The notes under the pieces were generated by a model. The model was not told where the DNA came from. It saw nothing but the letters and a program-made list of their open reading frames with translations, and did no database searches. Positions 1-5,448 of a stretch of 5,448 bases of DNA are shown in pieces (position 1 is the stretch's first letter; every line of letters begins with the position of its first letter). The stretch is from the NCBI GenBank assembly GCA_024693415.1, contig JAILKX010000148.1, forward strand, positions 1-5,448. The letters run 5' to 3'. Made by a program: the position numbers and the translations under genes. Source of the DNA: Bacilli bacterium (lineage in GTDB: Bacteria > Bacillota_I > Bacilli_A > RFN20 > CAG-826).

Positions 1-96
1 GCCTTCGTGCGTCTCGGGGATCACGACGTCGCCGCCTGGGCCGACGTACTTGGCGAGCCGCCAATGGTTGCCGTCATAGGTCTTCGTCCACTTGAA
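1..96 (-). other. Domain: start of a third LRR_5 module, cut by window edge
   Basis: Residues 1223-1254 read F-K-W...DG-N-H-W-R-L-A-K-Y-V-G...V-V-IP, the same opening cap seen at the start of the other modules. The repeats themselves must lie beyond position 1, so the protein is longer than 1254 residues. Confidence 0.8.
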
Positions 97-3000
97 GTGG
101 GAATCGGGCGAAGCTTTTCCGGAAGTCGCGGGGGCCTTCGCCGGGGCGGACGCCTTGGGGGCGGGCTTCGTCGCGGGCGCGGATTCACCTTTTTCCAGTC
201 TTTCCAATATCTGATTTACTTCCGGGGAAGCGTAATCGGGGTCGGACCATTCGCCCCAGCCCGGCTTGTTCTTGTTGTCGCGCGGATTGAGGCGCCCATA
301 GGAGACCCGTTCCTCCGACATCCATTTGGGATCCCATCCCTCGGGGGTGGAGGAATATGGGCAATAGACGGTGCCGCTAAGGCTCCAGACGATCGACTTG
401 CCGGCGTGGACAAGCGAGGCGGGGAGATGGACGGAAGTGAGCCCACGGTTGGATTGGAAGGCGCCGCCGGCGATATGCTGGCAGCCTTCGGGGACATAGA
501 AATCGCCGCGGAGGCCGCAGCCGGAAAGCGCGCTTGCCCCGATCGCGATGATCGAGGAAGGGAGGCCGGTGAGGCCCGTCGCCGTGTCGCGGATCCCCTG
601 GTCGCCGATGACCTCGAGCCCATTGGGCAGGCTCAAGGAGGTGATCTGCTTGCATTCGCGGATCGCGCCGGGGGCGATCGTCTTGACGCCGCTAGGCACG
701 CTATAGGAGCCCCTGATCTGCCCCTTGGGCGGGACGCAGTAGAGCGTCTTGCCGTCTTTTGACATGAGCTCGCCATTAGGCCCGAGCTTCAGGTATTTGT
801 TCTTTGGGGAGACCTCGAAACGCGCAAGGTTGGCATTGCCGCCGAAAGAAGCGTCCCCGATGGTCTTAAGGTTCGCCCCGATCACGATTTCCATGATGGA
901 GTTCGGGCTCCAGTAGAGCAAGCTTTCCTCGACTTCCTCGACCGAATCGGGGATGACGAAGCGGGAGGAGTTCCGGACCAGGTTTCTGAAGACCTGCACG
1001 ATCTTCTTTTTGCCCTTGGTGTAGAGGACGCCGTTTTCAAAGACGTAATAAGGATTGGCGGGATGGAGGTAGAATTCGCGGAGCTCTTTGCTATCGCTAT
1101 TGAAGGCTCTCCTATCGATGTAGCGGACCGTCGAAGGGAGGCGGACGACCTCGGCTTTGGCGTAGCCGAAGGCGCCGCCGGCGAGGATCTCGATGCCCTC
1201 AGGGACCTCGATGACATTCGAATTAACGCCCCAGAACGCCTGGCGGTCGATTCCGATCACGCGCTTAGAGGCGTGCATGGTCGGGATGACTGGGGTCTTC
1301 GTATACGATTTGTCGTCTTTGTGCTTGAATTCCTTGATCGCGTATCCGCCTTTGACCGCGACGAACTCGAAGTCCTTGTCGTTGGAGATGCTCTTGAAGG
1401 CGGGGGCTGAGGCAGCCGGGGCCGCTTTTGGGGCGGCCTTGGGCGCGGGTTTGCCGCCATAGGGCAGAGTCGCGCCGAAATGGACCTCGACATCATCATA
1501 GTTCCAGGACCGATCGCAATTCTCCGGCTCTTCGTCGGCTTCGAAATAGATTTCGCCTGCGGTACTGCTATAGAATTCGGAACCGATCTCCGTTACCGAT
1601 TCCGGAATGTAGATATCGCCCAATTCGGAGCAGCCGCGGAAAGCGCCTGCGCCGATTTCCTTAAGTCCCGGCGGGAGGAGGATCTCCTTGAGGCTGCCGT
1701 TATCCTCAAACGCCCCATCGCCGATCTTGCGGATGTTCGAAGGCACGCGGAAGCTCTTTCCGGGCTTTGCGTTCGGATAGAGGTAAAGCGTATCGTCCTT
1801 TTTGCCATAGAGGACGCCGTCTTCCGAGAAGAAATAGTCGGAGGCGGGATCGACGTCGACCTTGGCGAGCCCTTGGATATCGCTTAGGCCCCAATCATCG
1901 ATCTCTTTGATCGACGAAGGGATGTAGAGCTCGTCGATTTCATTGTCCTCGAAGGCGCAGATGGCGATGGTGTGCACGCTCTTGCCGTTGTATCGGGCAG
2001 GGATCCTGACCGTCCCGCCGCTTCCGGAATAACCCGAAACCTCATACCCGTCGCCGTTGGCCGAGAATTCAAAGTCATCGTCGGGGGATTCTGGGACGTT
2101 CTGGGCCCAAGAGGAGGCCTTCTGTTTCGTCGGCGAGGCTTTGGGCGCGGGTTTTTTCTCGGCTGGGCCCTCATTATAGACGATCTTCGCTTGCGCGCCG
2201 GCTTTCCTAAGGGCGGCTAAGCCTGCTTCCGCCTCGACCTTCGATACGGCGCTTAAGACGATGATCGGAGCTCCATCGGCCATTTTCTTGGCGTCCATAA
2301 GCCCCTTTTTCGTAATCGACTGAAGGACTTTGATGGTTTCGACTTTGGAGGGGCCGGCGTTTTCTAGGACAAGGGTCGCGAGCGAGCCGCCGGTTGCTCC
2401 GCTAGGCGCGGGCTCTTCTTTCTTCGGCGCGGGCTCTTCTTTCTTCGGCGCGGGTTCTTCTTTCTTCGGCGCGGGCTTCTTCGCCCCGCCCATAAGGGTC
2501 TTGTAGATGACGATATAGGGGAATTTGGCCTTCCATTTCCTGGCGTTGTCCCCATCGGCTTGGATTAATCTATCATAAGCCTCCACCGCTTCTTCGCTCA
2601 CGTCGTCGGAGCTCTTCCCGCCGCGCATCGCGGCCAAGACCTTGAGTTCCAATAGGCTTGGGCTATCGGGCTCATCGAAGAGCAATCCATCTAAGAAGCG
2701 GTTCGCTTTGTCGTAGTCGCCGGATTCGATCATCCCGCGGGCGGCGGAAACGAGGGGATCCTCGGATTCGCTTTCCTCCTCGGGCTCTTTTTTGGCCGCG
2801 AGCTCCTGCTCCAGCTTCGCTTTGTGCGAGATCGAGTAGTACCGCTCGGCGATCGCGTCCGCGTCGACCGAGGGGAAGCCATCGATCCATTGGACGCCAT
2901 CGAAGAAATACTTGAGGCGGATGCTGTTGGGGATGTTCTCCAGTCGCACCTCGATGCGGAGCTCCTTGCCGATTTTGTCGGCGTAGTCAAGCTCCTTGGC

Positions 3001-3762
3001 GACGTCGGGGGAGACGTTGCAGTCGCGGGAAGCGAAGACGAGGAAGCATTTGCATTTGTCGATCGCGGCCTGGATGTTGACCCAATAGTTCTCGACGTCC
3101 TTGGGCAAATTCCTCTCGCTGATCCAGCACTGGTAGCCGTGGGTGTTCTCGATCTCCTCGATGAAGGGCATGATCTTCTTGATGTCGCGCGAGGAATGGC
3201 AGATGAAGATGTCGCGCGGGATGTTGGCGAAGAGGGCGCTTTCCTTCTCGCGCTGGGCGAAGGCCGCCTCGAGGCGGCTCCCCTGCTTCTCCAGGTCGCC
3301 CTGGGCGCGCAGGAAGTCCTTGGTCGCCGCGACCACGTCGCCATAGAGGTCGCACTGGTCGATGATATAGGGATAAAGGGCTTCCTTCTGGTAATCGGTC
3401 AGCTTCTCCTTCGCGGAGGAGAGGAAGGCGCAATAGTCGCCGCGGAGATGCCTCTTGCGCGAATAGGCGAGCATATAGCCGGCCGCGAAGTCGTCGGGGA
3501 TGATCGTTAGGATCTGGTTCGCGATCTTGGCGACCTCCTTGAAGTCGACGTATTGGCGCGACAGCTCCCTGCGCATGTTGAAGCGCAGCTTGCCGATGTC
3601 GTTCTCCTGCCCTTGGGAGGCGAGGCGCTCAAAGACCTCCTCAAGGTTCTGCTCCTGCTCCTCGGTGAGGGTCGCTTGGCAGACCTTGCAGTGGTATTGG
3701 TTCCCGACCTTCTCGAGGCGGGACTCGCCGCATTTGGGGCAAGTGATCGTTTTTAATGCCAT
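1..3762 (-). CDS. Multidomain TIR protein: zinc ribbon, TIR, bL12 C-terminal-like domain and BspA-type LRR modules (C-terminus cut by window edge)
   Basis: The frame is open for 1254 codons from the ATG at 3762-3760 to the window edge, and the start is set by AAAGGAG 7 nt upstream. Domains in order: zinc ribbon 8-28 (C8, C11, C25, C28); helical, partly TPR-like region 31-180; TIR 182-297; charged linker 313-334; TPR-like helices 335-420; (PAPKKEE)3 linker 429-453; bL12 C-terminal-like domain 460-529; LRR_5 modules at 562-764 and 797-1158; and the opening of another from 1223. There is no signal peptide or membrane segment, so a cytoplasmic location is likely. TIR domains of bacteria commonly hydrolyse NAD+ or make signalling nucleotides, and LRR modules usually bind ligands. 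A sensor-effector role is therefore inferred, not shown. The domain layout stays coherent throughout, so I see no frameshift. The domain calls are firm; the biological role is unknown. A multi-domain scaffold without enzyme activity is the main alternative. Confidence 0.93.
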   Translation of the reverse strand, partial: MALKTITCPKCGESRLEKVGNQYHCKVCQATLTEEQEQNLEEVFERLASQGQENDIGKLRFNMRRELSRQYVDFKEVAKIANQILTIIPDDFAAGYMLAYSRKRHLRGDYCAFLSSAKEKLTDYQKEALYPYIIDQCDLYGDVVAATKDFLRAQGDLEKQGSRLEAAFAQREKESALFANIPRDIFICHSSRDIKKIMPFIEEIENTHGYQCWISERNLPKDVENYWVNIQAAIDKCKCFLVFASRDCNVSPDVAKELDYADKIGKELRIEVRLENIPNSIRLKYFFDGVQWIDGFPSVDADAIAERYYSISHKAKLEQELAAKKEPEEESESEDPLVSAARGMIESGDYDKANRFLDGLLFDEPDSPSLLELKVLAAMRGGKSSDDVSEEAVEAYDRLIQADGDNARKWKAKFPYIVIYKTLMGGAKKPAPKKEEPAPKKEEPAPKKEEPAPSGATGGSLATLVLENAGPSKVETIKVLQSITKKGLMDAKKMADGAPIIVLSAVSKVEAEAGLAALRKAGAQAKIVYNEGPAEKKPAPKASPTKQKASSWAQNVPESPDDDFEFSANGDGYEVSGYSGSGGTVRIPARYNGKSVHTIAICAFEDNEIDELYIPSSIKEIDDWGLSDIQGLAKVDVDPASDYFFSEDGVLYGKKDDTLYLYPNAKPGKSFRVPSNIRKIGDGAFEDNGSLKEILLPPGLKEIGAGAFRGCSELGDIYIPESVTEIGSEFYSSTAGEIYFEADEEPENCDRSWNYDDVEVHFGATLPYGGKPAPKAAPKAAPAASAPAFKSISNDKDFEFVAVKGGYAIKEFKHKDDKSYTKTPVIPTMHASKRVIGIDRQAFWGVNSNVIEVPEGIEILAGGAFGYAKAEVVRLPSTVRYIDRRAFNSDSKELREFYLHPANPYYVFENGVLYTKGKKKIVQVFRNLVRNSSRFVIPDSVEEVEESLLYWSPNSIMEIVIGANLKTIGDASFGGNANLARFEVSPKNKYLKLGPNGELMSKDGKTLYCVPPKGQIRGSYSVPSGVKTIAPGAIRECKQITSLSLPNGLEVIGDQGIRDTATGLTGLPSSIIAIGASALSGCGLRGDFYVPEGCQHIAGGAFQSNRGLTSVHLPASLVHAGKSIVWSLSGTVYCPYSSTPEGWDPKWMSEERVSYGRLNPRDNKNKPGWGEWSDPDYASPEVNQILERLEKGESAPATKPAPKASAPAKAPATSGKASPDSHFKWTKTYDGNHWRLAKYVGPGGDVVIPETHEG
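289..1374 (-). other. Domain: second LRR_5 (BspA-type) module of the TIR protein
   Basis: Residues 797-1158 form a longer module, with about seven to eight repeats. It has two of the BspA-type flat insertions, at HPANPYYVFENGVLY (900-914) and SPKNKYLKLGPNGELMSKDG (985-1004), and repeats such as LPNGLEVIGDQGI (1045-1057) and VPEGCQHIAGGAFQSN (1090-1105). It closes with EGWDPKWMSEERVSYG (1141-1156). A short Trp-rich, Asp-rich tail and a helix lead to the next Pro/Ala/Lys linker at 1192-1220. Confidence 0.88.
1471..2079 (-). other. Domain: first LRR_5 (BspA-type) module of the TIR protein
   Basis: Residues 562-764 open with FEFSANGDGYEVSGYSG (564-580) and V-R-IP...Y-N-G-K-x-V. They contain repeats such as RKIGDGAFEDNGSLKEILLP (678-697) and KEIGAGAFRGCSELGDIYIP (701-720), plus a DGVLY...LYP insertion (648-662) typical of BspA-like proteins. 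The module closes with a Trp cap, RSWNYDDVEVHFGA (751-764). Confidence 0.9.
2176..2385 (-). other. Domain: ribosomal protein bL12 (L7/L12) C-terminal-like domain
   Basis: Residues 460-529 align without gaps to the C-terminal domain of E. coli L7/L12 (recalled from memory) with a constant offset of 408. About 25 of 63 positions are identical. Matches include AG-x-x-KV-x-x-IK (469-478), GL-x-x-AK (487-492), AP (498-499), VSK-x-x-AEA (506-513) and the final AL-x-x-AGA (517-523). The bL12 N-terminal dimerisation domain is absent. In the ribosome this domain recruits translational GTPases (EF-Tu, EF-G, IF2). The related ClpS fold is an alternative, but the sequence pattern is bL12-like. Confidence 0.88.
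2405..2467 (-). repeat. Three tandem 21-bp units encoding the (PAPKKEE)n linker
   Basis: Plus-strand units at 2405-2425, 2426-2446 and 2447-2467 match except for one C/T change in the third, and a partial fourth follows at 2468-2478. The 21-bp length keeps the frame and encodes PAPKKEE units between the TPR-like segment and the bL12-like domain. Copy number could vary by slippage without breaking the gene. Confidence 0.93.
2503..2760 (-). other. Region: TPR-like helical segment after TIR
   Basis: Residues 335-420 are predicted helical by eye. The stretch ARGMIESGDYDKANRFLDGL (341-360), then a Pro, a Leu-rich helix and EEAVEAYDRLIQADGDNARK (390-409), has the spacing of tetratricopeptide-like helix pairs. 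A similar pattern (YVDFKEVAKIANQILTIIPD, 71-90) lies between zinc ribbon and TIR. Such helices often mediate oligomerisation or partner binding. Assignment is by pattern only. Confidence 0.5.
2872..3219 (-). other. Domain: TIR (Toll/interleukin-1 receptor)
   Basis: Residues 182-297 follow the bacterial TIR pattern. The first strand and box 1 are RDIFICHSSRD (183-193). The BB-loop region is CWISERNLPKD (212-222), followed by strand CFLVFAS (239-245). The SPDVAKEL segment (251-258) places E257 where the catalytic glutamate of NAD+-cleaving TIR domains sits. The end is FFDGVQWIDGF (286-296), like the xxWIDA tail of many bacterial TIRs. The Trp usually found shortly before the glutamate (S-x-W-V-x-x-E-L) is replaced, giving S-P-D-V-A-K-E-L. 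NADase or cyclase activity is plausible but unproven. Confidence 0.92.
3679..3741 (-). other. Domain: N-terminal zinc ribbon
   Basis: Residues 8-28 carry CPKC at 8-11 and CKVC at 25-28, the two knuckles of a small treble-clef or ribbon-type zinc site. The spacing between knuckles is 13 residues. Comparable short ribbons start many cytoplasmic multidomain proteins of gut Firmicutes, including some TIR proteins (from general knowledge). It may bind protein or nucleic acid; nothing here tells which. Confidence 0.85.
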
Positions 3763-3769
3763 GGTTAAA

Positions 3770-3776
3770 CTCCTTT
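3770..3776 (-). promoter_or_regulatory. Ribosome binding site of the TIR-LRR gene
   Basis: AAAGGAG on the minus strand is followed by a 7-nt spacer and then ATG at 3762-3760. This is a strong Shine-Dalgarno match and fixes the start immediately before the zinc-ribbon cysteines. The site lies inside the 27-bp gap after the upstream stop, so the gene can be translated from a shared transcript. Confidence 0.88.
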
Positions 3777-3789
3777 ATGGATGTGGTTA

Positions 3790-5448
3790 TCAGTGTCTTA
3801 TGACGTTTGCTTTGGCATAGGGGTTCTCGGAATCGATGCCATCCCAGTTCGGGTCGCATTCATCGCCTTCTTCGCCATAGAAGTCGACGGTGATGCCCTG
3901 GTCGCCCAGGAAGATGAATTCGTCCATCATCCCGACTTTCGACGGCAAGACGATATGCTTCAGCGAATAGCAGGCGGCGAAGGCGCATCTGCCGATGACC
4001 ATCAGGTTGTCCGATAGGTCGATATGGGTCAATGACTCGCAGAAGGCGAAGCAATTGTCGTTGATGTAATAGACGGAGTCCGGGACCGTGACCGAGGTGA
4101 CGCCTTTGCATTCGCGGAACGCCTCGAAGCCGATCTCGGTGATCGGGGTGCCGCTATAGCTCGATGGGATGATGACGTTAGAGGAATGGCCGATGTATTT
4201 GACGACCTTATAGCCGTTTTGGATGTTCGATCTCTCGAAGCGGAAGTCGCTTAAGGGGCTCGGACCGCTATAGGTGCTTGCGCCGCTATAGGTACTTGCG
4301 CCGCTATAGGTGCTTGCGCCGCTATTGGAGCCGATCCCTTCGACCACGCGGATGCGCTTGGAGGCGTTATTGACGTCCAAAACGTCCCAGTTGCCGTTCC
4401 AATTGGTCTTGTCGCAAGCGGGGTCGACCGTGCAGACCATATTGGGGCAATTGGCGAAGATGTAGCTGCCCAAAACCGTCACCTTGTCGGAGATGTAGAA
4501 GCTCCTGAGGTTCGGGCAGTTGGCGAACACCGCGCCGCCGAAGGCGCCGAGGCATCCGTCATCTGGGACGACGACGGAGGAAAGGTTCGTGCAGCCCATG
4601 AAGGCGTAGTTATCGAGGATCAGCGTCTCTTTGGCAAGGACCACCTTCTGGATGTTCTGGTTGCCCTTGAAGGCCGAGTCGCCGACTTGATAGACGCGCT
4701 TGCCGTTATAGTAGCCCGGGATATAGACGGTGCTCGCGTAGCCGTTATAACCGGTGAGGGAATATCCGTCCGGGGCGACCGAGCACGGGCCGAAGGTGAA
4801 GTCGCTGATCGGCGTGGTCCCGCTAGAAGAGCTAACCGAGGAATAGCTTGGCTTCGGGGCGGGCTTCGATGAACCGCCGCTGGGGCTGCCATAGCGCCAC
4901 GAGATGCGCTTGGAGTCGTCGTCGACGTCGTAATGGTCCCATTTCGCGGAGAAATCCTTGCCGACCGTGCAGCCGAGGATCACCTCGCAGTCCACCCCGT
5001 TGAAGGCGTAGTCGAAGATCATCGCGACTTTGCTCGGGATGTAGATGCCCTGAAGCTTGCCTAGGTTCATGAAGGTGCCCGGGCCGATGCCCAGGAGGTT
5101 CTCGGACAATCGGATATGGCGGATGTTGAAGCAATTGGCGAAGGCGAACTTCGCGATGAAGGCGACGCTGTCGGGGATATAGAGGGTCTCGATGTCCTCG
5201 TTCTGGGCGAAGGCCTCGGGACCGATGTCATAGACCTTCTTGCCGCCGATGTAGGTCGGGATCCTGACATCGGAGTCATAGCCCGCGTATTTGGTGATGC
5301 AGACGCACGAGGATTCATAGGCGCTCTGCTGGACCTCGAAGTCATCCTCGTCGGATTCGTAATCGGAATAAAGATCCTCATCGGTCGGGTCGTCGGCGTC
5401 CGCGGCGGAATCCTCATAATCGTCCTCGGGTTCTGGCTCGGGTTCTGG
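3790..5448 (-). CDS. BspA-type leucine-rich repeat (LRR_5) protein, N-terminus cut by window edge
   Basis: The frame is open for 552 codons from the window edge to a TGA at 3792-3790, followed directly by an in-frame TAA. Residue numbers here count from the edge. Residues 1-36 are a very acidic linker that starts with PEPEPEPE. Three LRR_5 modules follow at 36-187, 216-371 and 401-552. Each opens with a pattern like F-x-F...GY...Y.G....V.IP..Y.G..V..IG..AF, runs through several IP/LP...IG..AF..C repeats and closes with a Trp-containing cap (for example W170, W350/W354 and W535). Linkers are KPAPKPSYSSVSSSSG-like (195-210) and three copies of SGASTY (376-393). No true start lies in the window; a TTG at 5109 is inside the first module and is not a start. 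BspA-type repeats often occur in surface adhesins, but the missing N-terminus prevents any call on secretion. The same module design as the downstream gene and 27 bp spacing suggest a related role or a duplicated origin. Confidence 0.9.
   Translation of the reverse strand, partial: PEPEPEPEDDYEDSAADADDPTDEDLYSDYESDEDDFEVQQSAYESSCVCITKYAGYDSDVRIPTYIGGKKVYDIGPEAFAQNEDIETLYIPDSVAFIAKFAFANCFNIRHIRLSENLLGIGPGTFMNLGKLQGIYIPSKVAMIFDYAFNGVDCEVILGCTVGKDFSAKWDHYDVDDDSKRISWRYGSPSGGSSKPAPKPSYSSVSSSSGTTPISDFTFGPCSVAPDGYSLTGYNGYASTVYIPGYYNGKRVYQVGDSAFKGNQNIQKVVLAKETLILDNYAFMGCTNLSSVVVPDDGCLGAFGGAVFANCPNLRSFYISDKVTVLGSYIFANCPNMVCTVDPACDKTNWNGNWDVLDVNNASKRIRVVEGIGSNSGASTYSGASTYSGASTYSGPSPLSDFRFERSNIQNGYKVVKYIGHSSNVIIPSSYSGTPITEIGFEAFRECKGVTSVTVPDSVYYINDNCFAFCESLTHIDLSDNLMVIGRCAFAACYSLKHIVLPSKVGMMDEFIFLGDQGITVDFYGEEGDECDPNWDGIDSENPYAKANVIRH
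3793..4248 (-). other. Domain: LRR_5 module 3 (C-terminal) of the upstream gene
   Basis: Residues 401-552 open with DFRFERSNIQNGYKVVKYIG (401-420) and IPSSYSGTPITEIGFEAF (427-444). Repeats follow at VPDSVYYINDNCFAFC (455-470), LSDNLMVIGRCAFAAC (478-493) and LPSKVGMMDEFIF (501-513). The cap has W535, and the protein ends 17 residues later with no anchor, LPXTG or membrane segment. Confidence 0.88.
4267..4320 (-). repeat. Three tandem 18-bp units encoding SGASTY linker repeats
   Basis: Plus-strand units at 4267-4284, 4285-4302 and 4303-4320 differ only by G to A at 4294. They encode (SGASTY)3 between LRR modules 2 and 3 of the upstream gene, as a flexible Ser/Gly/Thr linker. The unit is a multiple of three, so expansion or loss keeps the frame. 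Confidence 0.95.
4336..4803 (-). other. Domain: LRR_5 module 2 of the upstream gene
   Basis: Residues 216-371 open with DFTFGPCSVAPDGYSLTGYN (216-235). Repeats include GNQNIQKVVLAKETLILDNY (262-281) and NLRSFYISDKVTVLGSYIF (313-331). The module closes with NWNGNWDVLDVNNASKRIRV (349-368). The cap resembles that of module 1 (the shared ending is Trp, Asp-Val-(D/N), S-K-R-I), so the two are probably duplicates. Confidence 0.88.
4888..5343 (-). other. Domain: LRR_5 module 1 of the upstream gene
   Basis: Residues 36-187 of the visible part run from DFEVQQSAYESS through IPTYIGGKKVYDIGPEAF (63-80), IPDSVAFIAKFAFANC (91-106) and IPSKVAMIFDYAFNGV (137-152) to a Trp cap, SAKWDHYDVDDDSKRISWRY (167-186). 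Confidence 0.88.
5425..5448 (-). repeat. Two 12-bp units encoding PEPE repeats at the window edge
   Basis: CTCGGGTTCTGG occurs twice on the plus strand (5425-5436 and 5437-5448) and encodes PEPEPEPE in the upstream gene. The array touches the window edge, so its full copy number is unknown. Confidence 0.8.

Noticed and set aside
7..762. Plus-strand frame of 251 codons near the left edge
   Set aside because: It is antisense to clear LRR_5 repeats and Pro/Ala/Lys linkers. Its Gly/Arg-rich composition is what the reverse complement of the Pro/Ala linker gives.
2176..2385. A genuine rplL gene or fragment inserted in the locus
   Set aside because: The segment lacks the bL12 N-terminal dimerisation domain and its own start, and is in frame with TIR and LRR coding on both sides, so it is a fused domain and not a ribosomal gene.
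2730..3344. Minus-strand frame of 204 codons made of Ser, Arg, Thr and Pro
   Set aside because: It is an out-of-frame reading of the TIR domain. The overlapping frame contains an intact TIR motif set, and this one has low-complexity composition typical of frame-shifted GC-rich genes.
2824..3510. Plus-strand frame of 228 codons rich in Leu, Val, Asp and Gly opposite the TIR region
   Set aside because: It is exactly antisense to the TIR and helical coding region, has no recognisable domain and no convincing ribosome binding site. GC-rich third positions on the minus strand produce such frames.
4267..4320. Possible CRISPR-like or regulatory direct repeat
   Set aside because: The 18-bp units are contiguous with no spacers and lie in frame inside a coding region, where they encode a linker.
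3790..5109. TTG at 5109 as the start of the upstream LRR gene
   Set aside because: The frame stays open upstream to the window edge and already encodes LRR_5 repeats there (from about 5343), so this TTG is an internal Leu codon in the middle of a module.

Overview
The window is filled by two large minus-strand genes that read right to left and are both cut by the window edges. The upstream gene occupies 5448 down to 3790 and lacks its N-terminus. The downstream gene occupies 3762 down to 1 and lacks its C-terminus. They are 27 bp apart, with a strong AAAGGAG ribosome binding site in the gap, so they look like consecutive genes of one operon. I see no promoter, terminator, tRNA, rRNA, CRISPR array or insertion sequence. 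There is no gene-free stretch over 27 bp.

The downstream gene (1254 residues visible) begins with a four-cysteine zinc ribbon. A helical region follows, then a TIR domain, a TPR-like helical segment and a (PAPKKEE)n linker. Next comes a domain that aligns without gaps to the C-terminal domain of ribosomal protein bL12 (L7/L12). The rest is at least three BspA-type leucine-rich repeat (LRR_5) modules separated by Pro/Ala/Lys linkers. It has no signal peptide, so it should act in the cytoplasm. The order resembles an effector domain (TIR, a fold that often cleaves NAD+) joined to recognition modules (bL12-like and LRR). It may be a cytoplasmic immune-type or stress sensor; this is inference.

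The upstream gene (552 residues visible) carries three more LRR_5 modules of the same design. They are joined by Ser/Gly/Pro linkers and preceded by a very acidic PEPE-containing stretch. Its N-terminus is outside the window, so whether it is secreted or also carries a TIR or zinc ribbon cannot be seen.

The organism is most likely an anaerobic, host-associated member of the Bacillota or a related lineage. This rests on the strong AAAGGAG site, the BspA-type repeats and the zinc-ribbon/TIR arrangement that I associate with gut Firmicutes. Codon use is GC-rich at third positions (GCC, GAC, ATC, GGC, AAG dominate). That bias creates many long but spurious frames on the plus strand and in the other minus frames. 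No in-frame TGA occurs in over 1,800 codons and all tryptophans are TGG, so TGA is probably a stop. The taxonomic call is weak.
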